12,822 nt of DNA, from NCBI GenBank assembly GCA_937925605.1, contig CALALV010000110.1, positions 1-12,822 on the forward strand. The letters run 5' to 3'. The notes under the pieces were generated by a model. That model searched no databases, was not told where the DNA came from, and worked only from the letters and a program-made list of their open reading frames with translations. This stretch comes from an uncultured Woeseia sp. (lineage in GTDB: Bacteria; Pseudomonadota; Gammaproteobacteria; Steroidobacterales; Woeseiaceae). Both the position numbers and the translations under genes were made by a program. This document shows positions 5,926 to 12,822 of the stretch, one piece after another. Position 1 is the first letter of the stretch. Every line of letters begins with the position of its first letter.

Positions 5926-7413
5926 TCAGCCGGTCGTGCGCACCCTGGCCACGGCCCGGCGCCAGCCGTCGTAGAGCGCCGCGCGCTGCCCGGCAGGCAT
6001 CTGCGGCGTAACGCGACGTTCGTGCTGCCACAGCGCAGCGATGTCGTCGAAGCCCGCGTAGACGCCGCTCGCGAGCCCGGCGAGGCAGGCCGCGCCGAGC
6101 ACGGTCGACTCGGTGTTGACCGGCCGCTCGACCGGCAGGTCGAGCAGGTCGGCCAGGAACTGCAGGAACCAGTCGTTCGCCGCCATGCCGCCGTCGACCC
6201 GCAGCGTGCCCGGGGCGATGCCGTCCTCGGCCATCGCCTCGGAGAGATCGCGCGTCTGGTAGGCGACCGCCTGCAGCGTCGCCGTCACAATCTGCTCGCG
6301 CGAGCTGTCGCGCGACAGCCCGAGGATCGCGCCCCGCGCATCGGCGTCCCAGTACGGCGCGCCGAGGCCGGCGAACGCCGGCACGACGTGCACGTTGTCG
6401 ACGATGCCGGTGCGCTGCGCGATGGCCTCTGAATCGGGCGCCGCATCGAGGATGCCGAGTTCGTCGCGCAGCCACTGCAGGGCCGAGCCGGCGACGAAGA
6501 TGCTGCCTTCGAGCGCGTAGGTCGGCTTGCCCTCGAGCTGCCAGGCGATCGTCGTCAGCAGCTGGTTGCGGGACTCGAGCGCGCGCTCGCCGGTGTTGGT
6601 GATGACGAAGCAGCCCGTTCCGTAAGTGCTCTTTGTCATGCCGGTCTCGAAGCCCGCCTGGCCGACCAGCGCGGCCTGCTGGTCGCCGGCCATCGCCCGG
6701 ATTGCGAGCCCGGCGCCGAACAGGCGGCCGTCCGTGCTGCCGAAGTCGCCGGCCGTGTCGCGCACCTCGGGCAATACCGAGGCCGGGATGCGGAACAGCT
6801 CGAGCAGGTCCTCGTCCCAGCGCTGCTCGTGGATGTTGTACAGCAGCGTGCGCGACGCGTTGCTCGCGTCGGTCGCGTGGACCTTGCCGGAGGTCAGGCG
6901 CCAGAGCAGGAAGCAGTCGATGGTGCCGAAAGCGAGCCGGCCGTCGTCCGCGAGTTCGCGCGCGCCGTCGATGTGATCGAGCAGCCACTCGAGTTTGGTC
7001 GCCGAGAAGTACGGGTCGAGGCGCAGCCCGGTCTTCGCCGTGACGCCGGCCTCGACGCCGTCGTTGCGCAGGCGCGCGCAGCGCGCGGAGGTGCGCCGGT
7101 CCTGCCAGACGATCGCGTTGCCGAGGCACTGGCCGCTGTCGCGGTCCCACAGCAGCGTCGTCTCGCGCTGGTTGGTGATGCCGAGCGCGGCGATCCGCCC
7201 GGGCCCGACTCCCGCCTCGGCCAGCGTCCGGCGTACGACCGCGACGACCGACGACCAGATCTCCTCGGGCTCGTGCTCGACCCAGCCGGGCTGCGGGTAG
7301 TGCTGACGGAATTCCTGCTGCGCGCCGGCAACACGCCGTGCCTGCGCGTCGAACAGGATCGCCCGGCTGCTGCTCGTCCCCTGGTCTATGGCCAGCAGGT
7401 AATCGTCGCTCAT
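5926..7413 (-). CDS. glpK: Glycerol kinase
   Basis: This 495-residue FGGY-family kinase is full length and converts glycerol plus ATP to sn-glycerol 3-phosphate in the cytoplasm. It has DQGTSSSRAI (10-19) for phosphate binding, ITNQRETT (79-86) with glycerol-contacting R83 and E84, W103/Q104 in IVWQDRRT, Y135, and the catalytic base D244 in MAGDQQAALVGQ (241-252). KSTYGTGCF (261-269) and VDGGMAAND (406-414) form the ADP site. The ATG at 7411-7413 overlaps the thioesterase stop codon (ATGA), and GAGGAG lies 7 nt upstream inside the thioesterase gene. Longer in-frame extension upstream is only antisense-like Arg/Ala sequence. It is third in an operon with acetoacetyl-CoA synthetase, an unusual setting; no glpF, glpD or glpR is seen. 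The enzyme assignment is firm. Confidence 0.96.
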   Translation of the reverse strand: MSDDYLLAIDQGTSSSRAILFDAQARRVAGAQQEFRQHYPQPGWVEHEPEEIWSSVVAVVRRTLAEAGVGPGRIAALGITNQRETTLLWDRDSGQCLGNAIVWQDRRTSARCARLRNDGVEAGVTAKTGLRLDPYFSATKLEWLLDHIDGARELADDGRLAFGTIDCFLLWRLTSGKVHATDASNASRTLLYNIHEQRWDEDLLELFRIPASVLPEVRDTAGDFGSTDGRLFGAGLAIRAMAGDQQAALVGQAGFETGMTKSTYGTGCFVITNTGERALESRNQLLTTIAWQLEGKPTYALEGSIFVAGSALQWLRDELGILDAAPDSEAIAQRTGIVDNVHVVPAFAGLGAPYWDADARGAILGLSRDSSREQIVTATLQAVAYQTRDLSEAMAEDGIAPGTLRVDGGMAANDWFLQFLADLLDLPVERPVNTESTVLGAACLAGLASGVYAGFDDIAALWQHERRVTPQMPAGQRAALYDGWRRAVARVRTTG

Positions 7414-7918
7414 TGGTCGTCTCCTCGCGGCCACAGCGGCCGTGGCACGCCCATCGTCCGCCCGAGTTCCGCCGGCCGCGGCAGCTCGCCCTGCTCGCGC
7501 ACCAGCTCGGCCAGCCGCTCGAGGGTCGCCGCGGGCCACGGGCTCACCCGGCGCGCGTCGAGATCGACGTGCAGGTTCAGCCACTCGCCGGTCGCGGCGA
7601 GATAGCCGTCGTCGGCGTGGTACATGCGCTGGAACTGGTGAATGCGCTTCGCGTCGTAGGCCACGATCTGGCTGGTCACGAAATAGGGATCGCCCTCGAC
7701 GAGTTCACGTTGCCAGGTGACGTGGTTCTCGACGGCGAAGGTCGAGCCGCGCTGTTCCCGAATGTACTCGTCCGTGATGCCGATGCTCGCCCACAGGTCG
7801 TCGACCGCGCGGTCGAATGCCAGCACGTAGTAGGCCACGTTCATATGCCCGTTGATGTCGATCCACTCCGGCACGACCGTGCCGCGCGACACGACGAGGC
7901 CCGTAGGCTCGCTGCCGC

Positions 7919-7922
<4 letters not shown>
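7410..7922 (-). CDS. Hot-dog fold acyl-CoA thioesterase
   Basis: This 170-residue protein is of the 4HBT/YbgC-like thioesterase type. The signature PEWIDINGHMNVAYYVLAFDRA (18-39) has D22, N24, H26, N28 and Y31 in the usual active-site segment, and the later WQRELVEGDP (70-79) and MYHADDGYLAATGEWLN (100-116) fit the same fold. It would hydrolyse a short or modified acyl-CoA to acid and CoA in the cytoplasm. The PEWID-NGHMN segment recalls the thioesterases of carnitine/betainyl-CoA breakdown, but no other carnitine gene is present, so I leave the substrate open. Its ATG (7920-7922) overlaps the stop of the synthetase gene and its own stop overlaps the glpK ATG; GGAG lies 10 nt upstream. Expression must be coupled to both neighbours. 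Confidence 0.87.
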
Positions 7923-9865
<1,943 letters not shown>

Positions 9866-9872
9866 CGTGCGC

Positions 9873-9901
9873 ATTATGCAGGGCGCCCCGCCCGGCGTCA
9901 C
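9873..9901 (-). promoter_or_regulatory. Candidate promoter for the acetoacetyl-CoA synthetase operon
   Basis: On the minus strand GTGACG (9896-9901, 4 of 6 to consensus) and CATAAT (9873-9878, 5 of 6) are separated by exactly 17 bp. The -10 box overlaps the upstream ATG candidate at 9872-9874. Its expected start point is at or within two bases of the second ATG (9865), which suggests a leaderless message. Confidence 0.45.
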
Positions 9902-9909
9902 ATGAGGAG

Positions 9910-9939
9910 TTGCCCGCCGCCGGGCTGCCTGCGCATACT
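9910..9939 (+). promoter_or_regulatory. Candidate promoter for the quinone oxidoreductase gene
   Basis: TTGCCC (9910-9915) and CATACT (9934-9939) are separated by 18 bp. A run of seven T (9941-9947) follows directly after the -10 box, so the transcript would start in or next to this run. The -35 box lies 8 bp from the -35 box of the divergent promoter on the other strand. Confidence 0.42.
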
Positions 9940-9965
9940 GTTTTTTTGCGCTGCGGGGATGCTGC

Positions 9966-10952
9966 ATGCGGGCAGTCGCTATCGGCAGGGCGGGCGGACC
10001 GGACGTGCTCGAGCTGGTCGAGCGCGAGCGCCCGCGACCCCGCCAGGGCGAGCTCCTGATCCGCGTCGCAGCGGCCGGCGTCAATCGACCGGACGTGCTG
10101 CAGCGCCTCGGCCGCTACCCGGTACCCGCGGACGCGGACCCGTTGCCGGGGCTCGAGGTCGCCGGGCTGGTGGAGGACGTCGCTGCGGGCGTCGACGCGG
10201 GCCTCGTCGGCCAGCGCGTCATGGCGCTCGCGCACGGCGGTGGCTACGCGGAGTACTGCCGCGTACCCGCGGCGCACTGCCTGCCGGTACCCGCGCAGCT
10301 GTCGCTCGCCGAGGCGGCCGCGGTGCCGGAAACGCTGTTCACGGTCTGGTACAACGTGTTCATGCGCGCGGCGCTGCTGCCCGGAGAACGACTGCTCGTG
10401 CACGGCGGCTCGAGCGGTATCGGCACGATGGCGATCCAGCTCGCCCTCGCGCGTGACGCCGAGGTCTTCACGACCGCCGGCACGGACGAGAAATGCCGCT
10501 TCTGCGAGGGTCTCGGCGCCGTCGCGATCAACTACAGGCGCGGAGACTGGTCTGCACGGATGCGCGAGCAGGTCGGCGAGCGCGGCGTCGACGTCGTGCT
10601 CGACATGGTCGCCGGCGACTACGTCGCGAAAAACCTCGAGCTGCTCGCGCGCGACGGCCGTTACGCGCTGATCGCGTTTCTCGGCGGGCGCAGCGCGACG
10701 CTGGACCTCGGCCCGATCGTCGCGAAGCGGCTGACCGTCACCGGCTCGACGCTAAGGCCGCAGACGATCGGCGAGAAGGCGCGCATCGCCGCCGAACTCC
10801 GCGCCGAGGTGCTGCCGCTGCTCGCGGACGGGCGGGTGAAACCGTTACTCTATCGCCGCTACCCGCTCGCGCAGGCAGCCGACGCGCACCGGCTGATGGA
10901 GAGCGGCGAACACATGGGCAAGATCGTCCTGGAGGTCGCAGAACTTGACTAG
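9966..10952 (+). CDS. Zinc-independent NAD(P)H quinone oxidoreductase, PIG3-like MDR family
   Basis: This 328-residue medium-chain dehydrogenase/reductase has AGVNRPDVLQRLGRYP (37-52) and PGLEVAGLV (61-69) in the catalytic domain. The nucleotide-binding motif is HGGSSGIGTMAIQLA (146-160), and YALIAFLGG (233-241) follows. The four-Cys structural zinc lobe of alcohol dehydrogenases is absent, which places it in the quinone oxidoreductase/TP53I3 (PIG3) group; these reduce quinones or other activated carbonyls with NADPH. The GGSSGIG motif suits NADPH, though this is not decisive. The ATG at 9966 follows GGGGA by 6 nt. It is the first gene of a two-gene plus-strand unit and overlaps the next gene by 8 bp. 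Substrate unknown; a role in detoxifying quinones or enals fits the thiol-redox partner. Confidence 0.92.
   Translation: MRAVAIGRAGGPDVLELVERERPRPRQGELLIRVAAAGVNRPDVLQRLGRYPVPADADPLPGLEVAGLVEDVAAGVDAGLVGQRVMALAHGGGYAEYCRVPAAHCLPVPAQLSLAEAAAVPETLFTVWYNVFMRAALLPGERLLVHGGSSGIGTMAIQLALARDAEVFTTAGTDEKCRFCEGLGAVAINYRRGDWSARMREQVGERGVDVVLDMVAGDYVAKNLELLARDGRYALIAFLGGRSATLDLGPIVAKRLTVTGSTLRPQTIGEKARIAAELRAEVLPLLADGRVKPLLYRRYPLAQAADAHRLMESGEHMGKIVLEVAELD
10931..10935 (+). promoter_or_regulatory. Ribosome binding site that decides the TTG start of the thiol-redox gene
   Basis: GGAGG lies 9 nt before the TTG at 10945-10947, inside the last codons of the quinone oxidoreductase gene. No ATG or GTG start that would keep the hydrophobic N-terminus is available, so this site supports TTG initiation and coupling of the two genes. 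Confidence 0.65.
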
Positions 10953-11532
10953 CACGCTGCTGCTCACCGTTGCCATCGCGGTCGTGCTCGCCGCCGCGCT
11001 CGCCTGGTTCTTCCACGTCAACCTGCGCGGCAGGCCCGCGCCGATCGCGCTGAAACCCGGCGATCCGCTGCCGGATTTCGAGGCCGAGTCGGAGGACGGC
11101 GAGCGCCTGTCCGCCGCCTCGCTGCGCGGCCGGCCCGCCGTGATCCTGTTCGTGCGCGGCAACTGGTGCCCGTTCTGCAGCCGCCAGGTCGCGGACCTGA
11201 CCCGGCATTACAAGGAAATAACGGATCTCGGCGGCAAGCTCGTCTTCGTCACGCCGAAGCCGCTCGAAACGACGCGGCGCGTCGCGCGCATTTTCGAGGT
11301 CGAGTTCGAGTTCTGGCTGGACCCGGAGCTTGCCGTCGCCAGCCAGCTCGGGCTCGTGCATCGCGCCGGCGTGCCGGGCAAGCACCGCGACGCGTACGGC
11401 AGCGACACGGTCTGGCCGACCGCGCTGGTCGTCGACGCCGAAGGCGTCGTGCGCTACGCGAGCCAGTCGAAACGCATCGTGGATCGCCCCGATCCTGGCG
11501 AACTGCTGGCGGAACTCAGGCGCCTGGTCTGA
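10945..11532 (+). CDS. Membrane-anchored peroxiredoxin-like/thioredoxin-fold protein
   Basis: This 195-residue protein begins with a hydrophobic segment (residues 4-23) and then a redoxin domain. PGDPLPDFEAES (38-49) is the usual AhpC/TSA entry strand. FVRGNWCPFCSRQVADL (69-85) places a CPFC pair, C75 and C78, at the thiol active site, and WPTALVVDAEG (157-167) supplies the conserved cis-Pro region. The W-C-P-x-C form marks the peroxiredoxin-like branch lacking the classical PxxxTxxC motif, so it may be a thiol peroxidase or a disulfide reductase. The single membrane segment has no positive charge before it and R28/R30/K37 after it, so the positive-inside rule puts the domain in the cytoplasm; a periplasmic placement is not excluded. 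It starts at TTG, overlapping the previous gene by 8 bp, and probably shares its oxidative-stress role. Confidence 0.85.
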   Translation: MTSTLLLTVAIAVVLAAALAWFFHVNLRGRPAPIALKPGDPLPDFEAESEDGERLSAASLRGRPAVILFVRGNWCPFCSRQVADLTRHYKEITDLGGKLVFVTPKPLETTRRVARIFEVEFEFWLDPELAVASQLGLVHRAGVPGKHRDAYGSDTVWPTALVVDAEGVVRYASQSKRIVDRPDPGELLAELRRLV

Positions 11533-11533
11533 A

Positions 11534-12616
11534 TCAGGCCGCGCCGACGCTGCGCGGAGCATCCTTGCCGGCGGCCTCGGCAATAACCCGGCGCGCCTGC
11601 GCGTCCGCGACGACGTTGGTCGGACGGCCGGTGTTCTCGGCCTCCTCGAAGATCGCCGCCAGGCGCGGGCCGATCGCAGCCACGCGCTCCATGACCGCAT
11701 CGTCGTCGGCGTCGCCGTAGTACTCGCTCGCGACGTTGATGATGCCGCCGCCGTTGATGACGTAGTCCGGCGCGTACAGGATGCCGGCCTCGCTCAGCCG
11801 TTCGCCGTCGGCGTCCGTCTCCAGCTGGTTGTTGGCGCCGCCGGCCACGATGCCCGTGCGCAGCTTCGGGATCGACTCGGCATTCAGGATCGCGCCGAGC
11901 GCGCAGGGTGCGACGACGTCCACGTCCTGGAACAGGATGTCGTCGAGCGGCACCGCGGTCGCGCCGAACTCCTCGACGGCTCGGCGCACGCGCGTGTCGT
12001 CGATGTCCGCGACGCGCAGGCTGGCGCCGGCCTCGTGCAGGTAGCGGCACAGGTAGTAGCCCACGTTGCCGACGCCCTGCACGGCCACGCTCAGGCCATC
12101 GACGCCGTCGCGCCGCAGGCGGAAGCGTACGGCCGCCTCGATGCCGCGGAAGATGCCGTAGGCCGTCTTCGGTGACGGGTCGCCGCCGGCGCGGCCGGCC
12201 TGCTGCGGCAGGCCGGACACGTAGCGGGTGCGACGCGCGATCGTCTCCATGATCGACACGCTCATGCCGACGTCCTCGGCCGTTATGTAGTCGCCGTGCA
12301 GCGACTCGACGAAGTCGCCGAAGCGCTCGAACAACGCGTCGCTGGCACGGAAGTCGGGCGTCTTCAGGATCACTGCCTTGCCGCCGCCGAAGCGCAGGCC
12401 GGCCATCGCGTTCTTGTAACTCATGCCGCGCGACAGCCGCAGCACGTCGTAGACCGCCGCGTCGTCCGACGCGTAGCTCCACAGCCGGCAGCCGCCGGCC
12501 GCGGGACCGAGCGCGGTCGAGTGGATCGCGATGATCGCCTTCAGGCCGGTCGCGGCGTCGCGGCAGAACAGGACGCGCTCGTGATCGTCGAAAGCGGAGT
12601 TGCTGAAAGCGGACAT
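11534..12616 (-). CDS. Leucine dehydrogenase-type amino acid dehydrogenase
   Basis: This 360-residue enzyme of the Glu/Leu/Phe/Val dehydrogenase family oxidatively deaminates a branched or aromatic amino acid to its 2-keto acid and ammonia with NAD. Seen are GPAAGGCR (37-44), MSYKNAMAGLRFGGGKAVI (65-83) with K68 and catalytic K80, TAEDVGMS (112-119) with D115, the Rossmann motif GVGNVG (181-186) followed by D204 (favours NAD), GANNQL (260-265), and APDYVINGGGIINV (282-295). K68/K80 numbering and length match Bacillus-type leucine dehydrogenase, while phenylalanine or valine specificity cannot be excluded. The ATG at 12614-12616 has AGG 6 nt upstream. It is divergent in orientation from the quinone oxidoreductase pair, and its stop lies 1 bp from theirs. 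Likely role: first step of leucine or branched-chain amino acid catabolism, or of keto acid supply for branched lipids. Confidence 0.93.
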   Translation of the reverse strand: MSAFSNSAFDDHERVLFCRDAATGLKAIIAIHSTALGPAAGGCRLWSYASDDAAVYDVLRLSRGMSYKNAMAGLRFGGGKAVILKTPDFRASDALFERFGDFVESLHGDYITAEDVGMSVSIMETIARRTRYVSGLPQQAGRAGGDPSPKTAYGIFRGIEAAVRFRLRRDGVDGLSVAVQGVGNVGYYLCRYLHEAGASLRVADIDDTRVRRAVEEFGATAVPLDDILFQDVDVVAPCALGAILNAESIPKLRTGIVAGGANNQLETDADGERLSEAGILYAPDYVINGGGIINVASEYYGDADDDAVMERVAAIGPRLAAIFEEAENTGRPTNVVADAQARRVIAEAAGKDAPRSVGAA

Positions 12617-12670
12617 GATGAACCTGTCGATTTGCGGCGGGCGGGCGCGGCGGGGCCGCGCGCGGCGCGG

Positions 12671-12699
12671 ATTCTAGCACCCGCTGTCGCCGGGGTCAT
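12671..12699 (-). promoter_or_regulatory. Candidate promoter for the leucine dehydrogenase gene
   Basis: On the minus strand ATGACC (12694-12699, 4 of 6) and TAGAAT (12671-12676, 5 of 6) are separated by 17 bp. Transcription would start near 12664 and give a very GC-rich leader of about 48 nt before the ATG. This is the best-looking promoter in the window. Confidence 0.5.
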
Positions 12700-12717
12700 G
12701 GGCGCCGCCTGTGCGCA

Positions 12718-12822
12718 TCAGTACTTCACGTCGACCGCCCGGCAGAGGAAGCGCATGAACGGCGTCGCGGCCGCGAATGCGTTCGCGACGCGGCGCGGGA
12801 ACGCGGCCGACAGGGCCGCCTC
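12718..12822 (-). CDS. C-terminal end of an unidentified gene (runs off the right edge)
   Basis: The minus strand is open for 34 codons from base 12822 to the TGA at 12718-12720; the protein ends in FMRFLCRAVDVKY. Almost all third codon positions are G or C, as in the neighbouring genes. The stop falls about 100 bp upstream of the leucine dehydrogenase start and just before its candidate promoter, which fits a preceding same-strand gene. I do not recognise the family. The opposite strand offers a competing reading: an ATG at 12755 with AGAGGAA 5 nt upstream and an open frame to the edge. GC bias cannot decide, because third positions of the two frames coincide. Confidence 0.4.
   Translation of the reverse strand, partial: EAALSAAFPRRVANAFAAATPFMRFLCRAVDVKY

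Noticed and set aside
11330..12175. 281-codon plus-strand frame across the redoxin end and leucine dehydrogenase
   Set aside because: Out of frame with the redoxin and antisense to leucine dehydrogenase; no domain motifs.

Overview
The window is high-GC chromosomal DNA (roughly two thirds G+C or more) with very strong G/C bias at third codon positions. It holds tightly packed metabolic genes. Non-ATG starts (TTG, GTG) and ATGA stop/start overlaps both occur. A DgkA-type diacylglycerol kinase and proteobacterial-type acyl-CoA enzymes point to a Gram-negative, probably a gammaproteobacterium or relative; this is inferred from gene families only. There is no rRNA, tRNA, CRISPR array, insertion sequence or phage gene, so this looks like ordinary chromosome rather than a mobile island.

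Layout. Bases 1-2505 (minus strand) hold a signalling unit: a Hanks-type Ser/Thr kinase with four C-terminal zinc-binding modules, a PP2C phosphatase starting 9 bp after it, and then the 5' end of a glycine-rich lipoprotein that runs off the left edge. Bases 2558-5168 (minus) are a three-gene fatty-acid unit: a MaoC-type (R)-enoyl-CoA hydratase, an SDR like the dehydrogenase domain of peroxisomal multifunctional enzyme 2, and a thiolase. Together they can carry out the last three steps of beta-oxidation through (R)-3-hydroxyacyl-CoA. Base 5463 starts a divergent dgkA, which converges on the next unit at a 44-bp stem-loop region.

Bases 5926-9865 (minus) are an operon of acetoacetyl-CoA synthetase, a hot-dog thioesterase and glycerol kinase, joined by two 4-bp ATGA overlaps. 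Its promoter is back to back with that of a plus-strand pair (9966-11532): a PIG3-like quinone oxidoreductase and a membrane-anchored thioredoxin-fold/peroxiredoxin-like protein, overlapping by 8 bp. That pair converges, with 1 bp between stop codons, on a leucine-dehydrogenase-type amino acid dehydrogenase (minus, 11534-12616). The last 105 bases probably carry the C-terminal end of another minus-strand gene.

How the genes fit together. The recurring theme is short-chain acyl-CoA and ketone metabolism. Leucine dehydrogenase starts leucine catabolism, which ends in acetoacetate and acetyl-CoA. Acetoacetyl-CoA synthetase activates acetoacetate, and a thiolase can split acetoacetyl-CoA. The hydratase, SDR and thiolase handle longer acyl chains. 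dgkA and glpK link to glycerolipid turnover. The linkage is inferred from gene content; the middle steps of leucine breakdown, an acyl-CoA dehydrogenase and glpD/glpF are not in the window. The kinase/phosphatase/lipoprotein unit is the least ordinary part, because the kinase's zinc-module tail appears to be an internal duplication with no obvious assigned role.
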